From Muribaculaceae bacterium (GTDB lineage: Bacteria; Bacteroidota; Bacteroidia; Bacteroidales; Muribaculaceae), in the NCBI GenBank assembly GCA_022510385.1, contig JAFLTQ010000001.1:1-64000 (forward strand): a stretch of 64,000 bases of DNA, read 5' to 3'. The position numbers and the translations under genes were made by a program. The notes beneath the pieces were generated by a model. That model made no database searches, was not told where the DNA came from, and saw nothing but the letters and a program-made list of their open reading frames with translations. Shown piece by piece: positions 18,350 through 26,504 of the stretch. The stretch's first letter is position 1, and each line of letters starts with the position of its first letter.

Positions 18350-18402
18350 CGGCGATTTCTATTTTTTAACCCAAGAATTCGGGCATTATATGTTTCAAAA
18401 CA

Positions 18403-18435
18403 CAAATATACAACATTTTTCTTTAATCGTCCAAA
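18403..18435 (-). promoter_or_regulatory. Predicted promoter of the Crp/Fnr gene
   Basis: On the minus strand TTTG (complement of 18432-18435), 21 bases, TATATTTG (complement of 18403-18410): a good Bacteroidota promoter match directed at the gene starting at 18349. Confidence 0.65.
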
Positions 18436-18537
18436 ATATTTATACAAATTTTGATATTAACCACCTGCATTGGCAAGAATGAGGAGCAGGTTTTTCCGAC
18501 TTACCGGTCATACTACACAATCTACAAACCTCAAATT

Positions 18538-18576
18538 TAAAGACGCCATATCCCTCTCAGGAATATGGCGTCTTTA
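18538..18576 (-). terminator. Hairpin terminator downstream of the lipoprotein gene
   Basis: taaagacgccatat (18538-18551) and atatggcgtcttta (18563-18576) form a perfect 14-bp stem around an 11-base loop. It lies 27 bases after the stop of the minus-strand lipoprotein gene, with an A/T-rich flank on both sides, so it probably ends that transcript. Confidence 0.7.
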
Positions 18577-18603
18577 ATTCTGAAAGCTTATATTTTTAAA
18601 ACT

Positions 18604-19488
18604 TTATCTCTTTGACGAATCAGCGTATGACCCTCTGAAACTTCCGTTATAAATCCCTCTAACTTTAAAGGTTATGGAACACAATGTCAGATCATCGCTT
18701 ATAGTTTTGAACTCTATGTTATCGAATATATAGTCGGGATTTGGAGTTACTGCACTTCCTTCCACAATATCCGGAATAATATTTTCACCTGTCACTGTGA
18801 TCAAACCGTTAGCATAAGTCACATCCAGATCTTCCAGATTAATCTGTTTCTTCACCGGTTCTTGTTCCACTCCCGAGAATTTCGCATTATACATAATCAA
18901 AGTTGCTTTCCGCGGGTTTTCAGCTATATCAATAACAAGCTGATAATAAATTGTTTCAGAAGAGGCTGACATATTCTGGCCCTGAAAGGGATATGTGGTT
19001 TCCGTAGTCCCTACAAAAAAAGTATTCTTCTGGAAGGTTTTAACTTCATAATCCCCATATTTGTACTTTGCCAATACTATATCTCCGGAACTTTGATATG
19101 TGGGGATAATGTTGTAATAGGCCGGATAATTAAAATATGGTGTCAGCAAAAAGTTTGCGTCGCTAACATTTGCATTATCCGTTTCTACATTTTCGAAATT
19201 TGCAAAATACAAATTTGTCTTATATGGTTGCTCAAAAGTCGTGAAAGATTGCAAACTATTATTAATCAACAGATTTGAAACAGATATTACACCTGTATTT
19301 GAGGATGGAGTTGAAGTTAATTCGAAACTGTAACGTCCCTCAGAGGCATAGCTCGTACCGTCTGACACATTTGTGATTATATTGATCGGATTCAAATTAT
19401 ATGTGTAAGAATACTTTGAGTCGTTGTCAGAACATGCGGAAAGCCCCAGTAACAGAAGCATCCCTCCAAAAAATAATTTTTTACTCAT
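18604..19488 (-). CDS. Hypothetical lipoprotein
   Basis: 294 residues, not recognised. The N-terminus MSKKLFFGGMLLLLGLSACSDNDSK is a lipoprotein signal peptide with lipobox LSAC (Cys at residue 19) followed by S-D-N-D, a charged/acidic start typical of surface-exposed Bacteroidota lipoproteins. The mature part is predicted to be beta-rich, with many Tyr, Asn and Thr residues and repeated short strands; it has no catalytic motif I can see. The sequence resembles other lineage-specific Bacteroidales lipoproteins of unknown function. It is a single-gene unit, ended by the hairpin at 18538-18576. Confidence 0.75.
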   Translation of the reverse strand: MSKKLFFGGMLLLLGLSACSDNDSKYSYTYNLNPINIITNVSDGTSYASEGRYSFELTSTPSSNTGVISVSNLLINNSLQSFTTFEQPYKTNLYFANFENVETDNANVSDANFLLTPYFNYPAYYNIIPTYQSSGDIVLAKYKYGDYEVKTFQKNTFFVGTTETTYPFQGQNMSASSETIYYQLVIDIAENPRKATLIMYNAKFSGVEQEPVKKQINLEDLDVTYANGLITVTGENIIPDIVEGSAVTPNPDYIFDNIEFKTISDDLTLCSITFKVRGIYNGSFRGSYADSSKR

Positions 19489-19659
19489 TTTGATTAATTT
19501 TTTCTTATTTGTTAATCCTTGTTTTAAACGTGGTTAATCAACCCTTATTGTATTTATTTATATATTATTAAATTTTAATAGGTTTAGAAATCAAACCATT
19601 AATAATTTAAGTTTGTTATAAATACAAAATTAATAATCAATTATTAAAAAATTAAAATT

Positions 19660-20094
19660 ATGAAACAGAAAATTTCTTACAATTCAATTATTTCAGGCGT
19701 CACAATCGCCATATTCATTGCATTTATAGCTATTTTTGTGCTATTCTGGGTATTTATCGACAAACCCTATGACGATGTATTTTTCTGGATTTTAGTTGGC
19801 TTATTTGTCTTATGTTTTTGCTGCATTTTTGGATCAATCCCATATTCAGTAGACGCAGACGATGACTATGTAGGTGAATATCGTCCTTTTAGGTCAAGGA
19901 AGTATCGCTATTCCGATATTTCTTCTGCCGAGGCTATCGACAGAGACAGATATTCTTTGGAAGACAAAAGACTACATTTCCATGGAAAATACAAAAATCC
20001 GGTGGTTATAAACTTCAAGGATGGAAGAAAGGAAGTAATCGGCAGTGAAGATTCAAAACAACTTGCTGATTATATCAACTCGAAAATCTCGTAA
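19660..20094 (+). CDS. Small membrane protein with PH-like C-terminal domain, function unknown
   Basis: 144 residues. Two adjacent hydrophobic helices (about residues 10-32 and 40-62) are followed by a soluble domain (residues about 70-144) whose pattern of strands and a final helix (YRYSDISSAEAIDRD ... VVINFKDGRKEVIGSEDSKQLADYI) resembles bacterial PH-like domains found in small two-helix membrane proteins. The function is unknown. It stands alone, preceded by very AT-rich sequence, and is followed by a clear intrinsic terminator at 20130-20157. Confidence 0.65.
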   Translation: MKQKISYNSIISGVTIAIFIAFIAIFVLFWVFIDKPYDDVFFWILVGLFVLCFCCIFGSIPYSVDADDDYVGEYRPFRSRKYRYSDISSAEAIDRDRYSLEDKRLHFHGKYKNPVVINFKDGRKEVIGSEDSKQLADYINSKIS

Positions 20095-20129
20095 AATAAT
20101 CTTAAGAATAACTCTAATTATTAAATATG

Positions 20130-20157
20130 AAAGCGACGCAAGTCGCTTTTTTATTTT
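20130..20157 (+). terminator. Intrinsic terminator
   Basis: aaagcgac (20130-20137), tetraloop gcaa, gtcgcttt (20142-20149), then a T-rich tail. It ends the transcript of the small membrane protein and separates it from the rsmD operon. Confidence 0.8.
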
Positions 20158-20236
20158 ACCTTAATCTTAATTTCTAAAAAATTTACGTTAAATTTGAGGA
20201 AACAAATTAAATGAGATAGGCTGCTTTTAGGAATTT

Positions 20237-20776
20237 ATGCGGATTATCAGCGGGAAATATGGCAGACGCAGGTTTGACGTGCCTAAAAATATAACGGCTC
20301 GTCCCACCACAGATTTCGCAAGAGAAAATCTCTTCAATGTGCTCGAAAATATGGAAGGGTTCGAGGGGAAAACAGCTTGCGATCTTTTTGCCGGCACCGG
20401 AGCCGTCAGTTTCGAATTCCTCTCGCGTGGATGCTCTTTAGTCACAGCAGTTGAAAAAGCTCCCGTTCAGGCTGCTTTTATTAAGAAAGTGGTTCAGATC
20501 CTCGGAGACGACAACCTACACTTAGTGAAAGGGGATGTTTTCAAATTTATAGCTGAAGATGTGAGAGCTTACGATTTCGTATTTGCTGACCCTCCCTATG
20601 ATCATCCGCGATTTGATGAAATTCCGGCTCTTATCTTAAATTCGAATCTTGTGGCTCAGGGATCAACGCTGATTATCGAACATTCAAAAGCCAAGGATTT
20701 CTCCAACTTGCCGGGGTTTAGTCAAAGAAGAGCCTATGGCTCCGTGAACTTCTCTATCTTCATTATTGGCTCATAA
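20237..20776 (+). CDS. rsmD: 16S rRNA (guanine966-N2)-methyltransferase RsmD
   Basis: Class I SAM-dependent methyltransferase modifying G966 of 16S rRNA. The 179-residue protein has the RsmD start [16 protein letters not shown], the [19 protein letters not shown] segment, the SAM-binding loop [17 protein letters not shown] (near residues 48-64) and the catalytic N6/N2-type motif ADPPYDHP (near residues 116-123). It begins a plus-strand operon with ribBA (1-base gap), the NeuB-type and the NeuC-type genes. A -7-like TAAATTTG lies at 20189-20196, but no good -33 was seen. Confidence 0.94.
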   Translation: MRIISGKYGRRRFDVPKNITARPTTDFARENLFNVLENMEGFEGKTACDLFAGTGAVSFEFLSRGCSLVTAVEKAPVQAAFIKKVVQILGDDNLHLVKGDVFKFIAEDVRAYDFVFADPPYDHPRFDEIPALILNSNLVAQGSTLIIEHSKAKDFSNLPGFSQRRAYGSVNFSIFIIGS

Positions 20777-20777
20777 T

Positions 20778-21992
20778 ATGGACAAAAAAATAAAACTTGA
20801 TAGCATCGAGGATGCAATAGAAGATTTCAAAAAAGGTAAATTCATTATAGTTGTGGATGATGAAGACCGCGAAAATGAGGGAGACCTCATAATTGCAGCT
20901 GAAAAAATCACACCCGACGACGTCAACTTTATGCTTAAGAATGCTCGTGGAGTCTTGTGTGCACCTATCACCAACAAAAGATGTGAAGAGCTTAAGTTGC
21001 AACCCCAGGTTACCGATAATACTTCAGTCTTAGGGACTCCTTTCACAGTGACTGTCGATAAATTGGAGGGATGCACAACCGGGGTTTCCGCTGAAGACCG
21101 GGCAGCCACTATCAGGGCTCTGGCAGATCCTGCCTCCACGCCGGATACTTTTGGACGACCGGGACATATAAATCCCCTTTATGCACAAGATAGAGGTGTC
21201 ATCCAAAGATGCGGACACACGGAGGCTGCCGTTGATTTTGCTCGTCTCGCCGGCTTGTACCCTGCAGCCGCTCTTATGGAAATTATGAGCGAAGACGGCT
21301 CGATGGCCCGACTTCCCGAGCTTAGAAAACTTGCTGACAAATGGGGATTTAAACTCGTCAGTATCCGCGATCTGATTGCATATCGCATGCAAAATGATTC
21401 TATCGTGGAAAGAGGTGAAGAGGTGAATCTTCCCACTGCCTACGGTCATTTTCATCTGATTCCTTTCCGCCAGAAAGATAACGGCCTTGAACACATCGCT
21501 CTTATAAAAGGAGACATCGCTGACGGAGAACCGGTGCTTGTAAGAGTTCACTCTTCTTGTGCCACCGGTGACATCTTCAGTTCAATGAGATGTGAATGTG
21601 GCGAACAGCTTCATAAAGCCATGGAAACTATTGAGAAAGAGGGTCGCGGACTTATCATTTATTTAAACCAAGAGGGACGTGGAATCGGCCTCATGGATAA
21701 AATTCGTGCCTATAAATTACAAGAGAACGGCATGGATACAGTCGATGCCAATCTTCATCTCGGGCATAAGGCCGATGAACGAGACTATGGCGTAGGGGCC
21801 AATATCCTTCACTCTTTGGGAGTCAAGAAAATGAGACTCATGACTAATAATCCCGTCAAAAGAATAGGGCTCGAGGGTTATGGTCTTGAAGTAGTGGAAA
21901 ATGTTCCCTTAGAAATTGAGCCTAACGAATACAACAGGTTCTATATGCACACAAAGAAAGACCGGATGGGTCATAACCTTCATAAAGTCTAA
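20778..21992 (+). CDS. ribBA: Bifunctional DHBP synthase / GTP cyclohydrolase II
   Basis: Makes two riboflavin precursors: 3,4-dihydroxy-2-butanone 4-phosphate from ribulose 5-phosphate (N-terminal RibB domain, residues 1-205) and the pyrimidine precursor from GTP (C-terminal RibA domain). RibB shows [11 protein letters not shown] and RPGHINPL...GHTEAAVD; RibA shows the zinc site [17 protein letters not shown] (three cysteines), [11 protein letters not shown] and the [12 protein letters not shown] segment. About 404 residues, the normal fusion length. The ATG at 20778 is used; the frame also allows TTG at 20766 inside rsmD. It is second in the operon and 5 bases before the NeuB-type gene. No other riboflavin gene is in the window. 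Confidence 0.96.
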   Translation: MDKKIKLDSIEDAIEDFKKGKFIIVVDDEDRENEGDLIIAAEKITPDDVNFMLKNARGVLCAPITNKRCEELKLQPQVTDNTSVLGTPFTVTVDKLEGCTTGVSAEDRAATIRALADPASTPDTFGRPGHINPLYAQDRGVIQRCGHTEAAVDFARLAGLYPAAALMEIMSEDGSMARLPELRKLADKWGFKLVSIRDLIAYRMQNDSIVERGEEVNLPTAYGHFHLIPFRQKDNGLEHIALIKGDIADGEPVLVRVHSSCATGDIFSSMRCECGEQLHKAMETIEKEGRGLIIYLNQEGRGIGLMDKIRAYKLQENGMDTVDANLHLGHKADERDYGVGANILHSLGVKKMRLMTNNPVKRIGLEGYGLEVVENVPLEIEPNEYNRFYMHTKKDRMGHNLHKV

Positions 21993-21997
21993 TCTAC

Positions 21998-23038
21998 ATG
22001 AAAATTATTGCTGAAGCCGGAGTCAACCACAACGGTTCGCTCGAAATAGCTAAAAAGATGGTGGATGCGGCTGCTGAAGCCGGCGCCGATTATATAAAGT
22101 TTCAGACTTTCCACGCTCATTCTTTGGTGACCGCAGGTTGCGAAACTGCGGGATATCAAAAAGAGAATGTAGGAACTGACAATCAAAAAGAGATGCTCAC
22201 GAAACTTGAACTCTCATATGATGAATTCAGAGAATTGAAAGCATATTGCGATTCAAAGGGTATCGGGTTCTTATCCACAGCTTTCGATGAAGAGAGCATA
22301 GATTTTATCGCCTCGCTCAAACCTGATTACATGAAAGTGCCAAGTGGGGAAATAACCAATCTACCTTTTTTGAGGAAAATGGCATCTACAAAGATCCCGA
22401 TGATTATTTCCACGGGGATGTCTACTCCAGAAGAGATTGCCAGAGCTTTGAAACCATTTCTGAAAGAGGGTTATGGGGCAAATGACATTATTCTTTTGCA
22501 CTGCACAACGCAATATCCTACCCCTATGGAGGATGTTAATCTTCTCGCAATGAAGACTGTTTGTGGGAATTTCGGGCATCCTGCCGGCTATTCAGACCAC
22601 ACCCTTGGCATTGAAATACCTATCGCAGCAGCTACCATGGGCGCTGAAATTGTGGAAAAACATTTCACTCTCGACAGAAATATGGAGGGTCCTGACCATA
22701 AGGCTTCTCTCGAACCTCATGAACTGGCTGAGATGGTCAAGTCAATCAGAAATATCCTCAAAGCGCTGGGAAATGGAGTCAAGGAGGTGAAAGAATCCGA
22801 AAGCCGCAATATTATCGCCGCACGCAGAAGTATTGTCGCAAAGAAACCTATAGCTAAAGATCAGATCATCACTGAGGAAGATATTTGCTGTAAACGACCT
22901 GCCACCGGCCTCTCCCCGATGTTGTGGGATAAAGTAGTAGGCAGCAAGGCCATTAAAGATTTTAAAATAGATGAACCAATCGAAATTGAAGAAAACGGTT
23001 GGAAATTCGGAATGCCCTCTCTCAAATTCAAAATCTAA
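21998..23038 (+). CDS. neuB: N-acetylneuraminate / legionaminate synthase family protein
   Basis: Condenses phosphoenolpyruvate with a 6-carbon amino sugar to form a nine-carbon nonulosonic acid. 346 residues: an N-terminal TIM barrel (IAEAGVNHNGSLEIAKKM, VPSGEITNLPFL, ISTGMSTPEEI, GYSDHTLGI, EKHFTLDRNMEGPDHKASLEP) and a C-terminal antifreeze/SAF-type domain (ARRSIVAKKPI ... KRPATGLSP). Both domains are complete. The family contains NeuB (ManNAc to Neu5Ac), LegI (legionaminate) and PseI; features such as SGEITNLP and LLHCTTQYPTP look to me more LegI-like, but sequence by eye cannot settle this. It is followed by a NeuC/LegG-type gene; no CMP-sugar synthetase is nearby. Confidence 0.9.
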   Translation: MKIIAEAGVNHNGSLEIAKKMVDAAAEAGADYIKFQTFHAHSLVTAGCETAGYQKENVGTDNQKEMLTKLELSYDEFRELKAYCDSKGIGFLSTAFDEESIDFIASLKPDYMKVPSGEITNLPFLRKMASTKIPMIISTGMSTPEEIARALKPFLKEGYGANDIILLHCTTQYPTPMEDVNLLAMKTVCGNFGHPAGYSDHTLGIEIPIAAATMGAEIVEKHFTLDRNMEGPDHKASLEPHELAEMVKSIRNILKALGNGVKEVKESESRNIIAARRSIVAKKPIAKDQIITEEDICCKRPATGLSPMLWDKVVGSKAIKDFKIDEPIEIEENGWKFGMPSLKFKI

Positions 23039-23097
23039 ATCTATCTTATCCAAATTATAGCTCTTTCTTATTATTCACCTTTCATCCTTTCTCTCCC

Positions 23098-24261
23098 ATG
23101 AATATCTGCTTCTTCACAGGAACCCGCGCCGACTACGGCATTTTAGCTCCTATCATGCGGGAAGTGGAAAAGCATAACGGGGTGAATCTTCAGATTATAG
23201 CTGCAAATATGCACCTTTCTGAAGAATTTGGAATGACTGTCAATGAAATAGAGGCTGACGGTTTTAAAGTTGCCTTTAAGATAAGATCCCTTGTTCCCGG
23301 GGGAAACGCCAAATCAACAGTTTTATCGATAGCCAAACTTGAAGAGGGTCTTGCAGATGCTTACGAAAACCTGAGGCCTGATCTGCTGGTGATTTTAGGA
23401 GACAGATATGAAGCCTTGGCAGCCGCTACTGCTGCAGTGACTTTCAATATCCCTATCGCTCATCTACATGGAGGAGAAACCACTTTGGGCGCAATTGACG
23501 ATAAATTCCGGCATGCAATCACCAAACTTGCCGACTATCACTTTGCTGCCACTCCCCAATATGTGGAAAATATAATCTTGATGGGAGAAAACCCGGAAAA
23601 TGTATTCCATTCCGGAGCGCCGGGAGCAGTGATTCAAGAGGAAGAAATGGAGGATCTTTCTAATGTCTTTTATGAAAAGACAGAGCTCGATATAACCTCT
23701 GAACAAATAATCCTCCTCACATTCCATCCGGTCACTACCCTCCCTGATAAAGGTGAAAAGGAATTGAAAGCCACTCTTGAAGCATTAGAGGTGTTTTTAC
23801 CTCAAGGATACAAAGTATTAGTTTCTATGCCCAATTCCGATCCCGGCAATCCGGGTATCAGAGAAATGCTTCAAAATTGGAGTAAAGCTCACCCCAATAA
23901 TGTAAAATCAGTGGATTCTTTAGGGGCAAAACTTTTCCATTACGCTATGGACAATTCAGCAGCCATAGTCGGGAATTCATCCGCCGCACTTATAGAGGCC
24001 CCGTCACATCGTCTCGGAGCAGTGAATGTAGGAAAACGTCAATTGGGGCGCGCCCATGGCATAACTGTTATTGATGCGTCTGACAATAAAGATAGTATAG
24101 TTTCTGCTCTGAAAAATGTCTTGTCTCTTGAGATGAAATCGGTGTTATTAGGTTTGCCACTTTCTTCTCTCAACCCTTATTACAAGGAGAATGCAGCTGA
24201 ATTCATCGCACACAAACTGATTAACATAACTACTCACCTCATTGAGGGGAAGAAATCTTGA
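23098..24261 (+). CDS. neuC: Hydrolysing UDP-GlcNAc 2-epimerase (NeuC/LegG type)
   Basis: Releases UDP and epimerises a UDP-amino sugar to supply the substrate of the preceding synthase: ManNAc in sialic acid synthesis or 2,4-diacetamido-trideoxymannose in legionaminic acid synthesis. 387 residues from the ATG at 23098, which opens MNICFFTGTRADYG, the canonical start; the longer frame from 22999 overlaps the NeuB-type gene and is rejected. Family motifs: VILGDRYEALAAATAA, HLHGGETTLGAIDDKFRHAITK, LLTFHPVTTL, GNSSAALIEAPS and GRAHGITVID. The GT-B type fold is complete. It ends the rsmD-ribBA-neuB-neuC run. Confidence 0.9.
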   Translation: MNICFFTGTRADYGILAPIMREVEKHNGVNLQIIAANMHLSEEFGMTVNEIEADGFKVAFKIRSLVPGGNAKSTVLSIAKLEEGLADAYENLRPDLLVILGDRYEALAAATAAVTFNIPIAHLHGGETTLGAIDDKFRHAITKLADYHFAATPQYVENIILMGENPENVFHSGAPGAVIQEEEMEDLSNVFYEKTELDITSEQIILLTFHPVTTLPDKGEKELKATLEALEVFLPQGYKVLVSMPNSDPGNPGIREMLQNWSKAHPNNVKSVDSLGAKLFHYAMDNSAAIVGNSSAALIEAPSHRLGAVNVGKRQLGRAHGITVIDASDNKDSIVSALKNVLSLEMKSVLLGLPLSSLNPYYKENAAEFIAHKLINITTHLIEGKKS

Positions 24262-24310
24262 CATTATTACAAATCGTAAATTTTAGCTCTAACTTAAAAC
24301 CGATATAGAA

Positions 24311-25351
24311 ATGAAAAGAATGATTTTAGGAGCTGCATTAGCAGTAGTGGCAGCATTGATACCTACTACTGATGCAAAGGCATGTAGCCGGGTAAACTAC
24401 CATGGTTCTGACAACACCTTTGTAATTGCAAGATGTCTTGATTGGAAAACTCCTATCCCAACCAATTTATATGTCTATCCGCAAGGAATTGAAAAAGTGA
24501 GTTCCGACCAACCCGGTGCTATTAAATGGACCTCTAAATATGGCGCAGTCTATGCTGTAGGGTATGATGGTGGAATCACAGAAGGCATGAACGAAAAAGG
24601 CCTTGTTGTCAACGGGCTTTTCTGCAAAGGCACAGTCTATTCAAACCCTGACACGGAGGGTCGACCTCCTATGTCGCTCGCTATGTTTGTGGGATGGCTA
24701 CTCGACCTTAATGCAACTACCGACGAATGTGTGGAAGTGTTGCAAAAACATGATTTCAATATCGGAGGAGCTACTTTCGACGGAGGCACCGTTTCGGCTT
24801 TGCATTGGGGAATCACCGATGCTTCCGGGAAAAGTGTAATTGTGGAATTCGATAACGGAGAAATCAAAATTAACGATATGGGTGATTATTGGGCAATGAC
24901 CAATGATCCTCAATGGCCATCAATGAGAGCTATAATCGATTATTGGGGAAATGTGGGAGGAACCAATATGCTCCCGGGTACTGTAAAAAGCCCCGACAGA
25001 TGTGTACGCGCAAATTTCTTTGCTCATCACGTTGAAGCAACTTCGGACCCGGATCTCGCTGTGAACATCGCCCGTAGCGTTCTCGTCAATTCATGTGTGC
25101 CTTACACCTATTTGATTCAGGGTGAGCCAAACGTATCATCAACACAATGGCGTTCTTATGCGGATATAAAAAATCGCCGCTATTTCTTCGATATCGTCAC
25201 TAATTTCGGCCTCTATTATGTCGACCTCTCAAAATGTGACTTAAGAAAAGGGGCTCCCATACTTAAACTCGACACTTCCAAAGAGACTAAATTGATGGGA
25301 GAGGCCAACCACGCCCTCAAAAAATCCCCCGGATTTACTCCTATGTATTAA
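24311..25351 (+). CDS. Secreted choloylglycine hydrolase family protein (bile-salt-hydrolase-like)
   Basis: Linear amide C-N hydrolase of the Ntn superfamily. A signal peptide (residues 1-24, ending AKA) is removed to expose Cys25 as the N-terminal nucleophile. With Cys25 taken as Cys2 of classical bile salt hydrolase, Arg41 and Asp44 (in ARCLDW) fall exactly on the catalytic Arg18 and Asp21 positions; MTNDPQWP and SPDRCVRA fit the later catalytic Asn and Arg. The length (346) and flow closely resemble the Bacteroides bile salt hydrolases, but the family also contains penicillin V acylases and other amidases, so the substrate (conjugated bile acid) is inference. Located in the periplasm or beyond. 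It is followed 12 bases later by the TonB-C gene. Confidence 0.85.
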   Translation: MKRMILGAALAVVAALIPTTDAKACSRVNYHGSDNTFVIARCLDWKTPIPTNLYVYPQGIEKVSSDQPGAIKWTSKYGAVYAVGYDGGITEGMNEKGLVVNGLFCKGTVYSNPDTEGRPPMSLAMFVGWLLDLNATTDECVEVLQKHDFNIGGATFDGGTVSALHWGITDASGKSVIVEFDNGEIKINDMGDYWAMTNDPQWPSMRAIIDYWGNVGGTNMLPGTVKSPDRCVRANFFAHHVEATSDPDLAVNIARSVLVNSCVPYTYLIQGEPNVSSTQWRSYADIKNRRYFFDIVTNFGLYYVDLSKCDLRKGAPILKLDTSKETKLMGEANHALKKSPGFTPMY

Positions 25352-25363
25352 AAAGAAACCACG

Positions 25364-25717
25364 ATGAAAAGAATATTATCTGCTTTATTTATTTTATCGC
25401 TCTTCCTCCCCGGCTTTGCCGATGATAAGCCAAGTTTCCCCGGGGGAGAGAAGGCTCTTAATGAATATCTCCAAAAAAACATCCGCTATCCCGAGGCTGC
25501 CAAAGAAAACGGTGTCGAAGGTATTGTGGCTGTCGGATTTATCGTTATGCCCGACGGTTCTTTACAACAGGTGAAAGTTATTAAGTTTATTGATCCCGAC
25601 CTTGAACAAGAGGCGATTAGAGTGGTTGTAGGAATGCCGGCCTGGATCCCTGCAGAGCAAGATGGAGTCGCCGTGGAGGCTCCCGCTAAAGTTGACATAC
25701 CTTTCATCCTTGAATAA
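25364..25717 (+). CDS. Secreted TonB C-terminal domain protein without membrane anchor
   Basis: 117 residues: a signal peptide (MKRILSALFILSLFLPGFA) and then a complete TonB C-terminal domain (SFPGGEKALNEYLQKNIRYPEAAKENGVEGIVAVGFIVMPDGSL ... VVVGMPAWIPA). Ordinary TonB has an N-terminal transmembrane anchor that stays in the inner membrane and a proline-rich linker; both are missing here, so the protein is probably a free periplasmic or lipid-free TonB-C protein rather than the energy transducer itself. Such TonB-C-only proteins are frequent in Bacteroidota and often lie beside hydrolases or MecR-like genes. It is 1 base from the rsmA start. Confidence 0.8.
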   Translation: MKRILSALFILSLFLPGFADDKPSFPGGEKALNEYLQKNIRYPEAAKENGVEGIVAVGFIVMPDGSLQQVKVIKFIDPDLEQEAIRVVVGMPAWIPAEQDGVAVEAPAKVDIPFILE

Positions 25718-25718
25718 T

Positions 25719-26504
25719 ATGAGAGTTAAAGCAAAGAAATCCTTAGGTCAGCATTTCCTTAACGATATTAATATTGCTAAGCGTATTGCCGATTCCATAG
25801 AAGAAAACAAGCTACCCGACAACGCCAAACAGTGGGGCAAATTACCTATAGTGGAAGTTGGTCCGGGAATGGGTGTCTTGTCCCAATTTCTCCTGAAGTC
25901 AAATAGAGAAGTCAAGGCTATCGAATTAGACTCTGAGAGCGTTGAATTCCTTAAGAAAGTTTTTCCATCCCTTAATGTAATTGAAGGAGATTTCTTGAAG
26001 ATGGATCTCGCCACGATATTCCCCGGAGAGTTCTCTTTGATTGGCAATTATCCTTATAACATTTCTTCTCAGATATTTTTCAAAGTCCTTGATTATAAAG
26101 AGAAAATTCCCATTGTGGCCGGAATGTTACAAAAAGAAGTGGCACAAAGAATCTGCTCTTCTCCCGGTTCAAAGGTTTATGGCATCCTTTCCGTCTTGCT
26201 GCAAGCCTGGTATGATTGCCAATATCTTTTTGATGTCGCCCCCGGCGTCTTCAACCCTCCTCCTAAAGTGACAAGCGGAGTTATTCGTCTCATCAGGAAT
26301 AACCGTCAGGAATTAGGATGCGACGAGAAACTTTTCAAGCATATAGTCAAGACATCCTTTGGACAACGACGCAAGACGCTGCGCAACTCTTTAGCCTCTT
26401 TGATTCCATTGAATTCGGCAATATGGCAGGATCCGATACTGACACGCCGTCCGGAAACTCTTTCTGTGGAAGAATTCATCCAACTCACAAAGCAACTGCA
26501 GTGA
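25719..26504 (+). CDS. rsmA: 16S rRNA (adenine1518/1519-N6)-dimethyltransferase RsmA
   Basis: KsgA-type enzyme that dimethylates two adjacent adenosines in helix 45 of 16S rRNA. 261 residues from the ATG at 25719, which opens MRVKAKKSLGQHFLND, the classic KsgA start; the longer frame from 25662 runs through the TonB-C gene and is rejected. SAM-binding EVGPGMGVLSQFLL, the catalytic GNYPYNISSQIFFK motif and the later FGQRRKTLRNSL segment are all present. Its TGA stop overlaps the GTG start of the next gene (GTGA), indicating translational coupling. Confidence 0.95.
   Translation: MRVKAKKSLGQHFLNDINIAKRIADSIEENKLPDNAKQWGKLPIVEVGPGMGVLSQFLLKSNREVKAIELDSESVEFLKKVFPSLNVIEGDFLKMDLATIFPGEFSLIGNYPYNISSQIFFKVLDYKEKIPIVAGMLQKEVAQRICSSPGSKVYGILSVLLQAWYDCQYLFDVAPGVFNPPPKVTSGVIRLIRNNRQELGCDEKLFKHIVKTSFGQRRKTLRNSLASLIPLNSAIWQDPILTRRPETLSVEEFIQLTKQLQ

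Noticed and set aside
20771..21551. Long minus-strand frames inside ribBA
   Set aside because: Shadow frames opposite a fully recognised enzyme.
22999..23097. Longer start for the NeuC-type protein
   Set aside because: The additional 33 residues overlap the end of the synthase gene and are not family-like; MNICFFTGTRADYG at 23098 is the canonical start.
21998..24261. Complete sialic acid synthesis and capsule sialylation operon
   Set aside because: Only synthase and epimerase are present; there is no CMP-sugar synthetase, transporter or sialyltransferase beside them.
25662..25718. Longer start for RsmA
   Set aside because: It lies in the TonB-C gene in another frame; MRVKAKKSLGQHF at 25719 is the usual KsgA start.
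26318..26500. Upstream extension of the epimerase gene
   Set aside because: It lies inside rsmA, in another frame. The GTG at 26501 gives the Rossmann motif directly and overlaps the rsmA stop.
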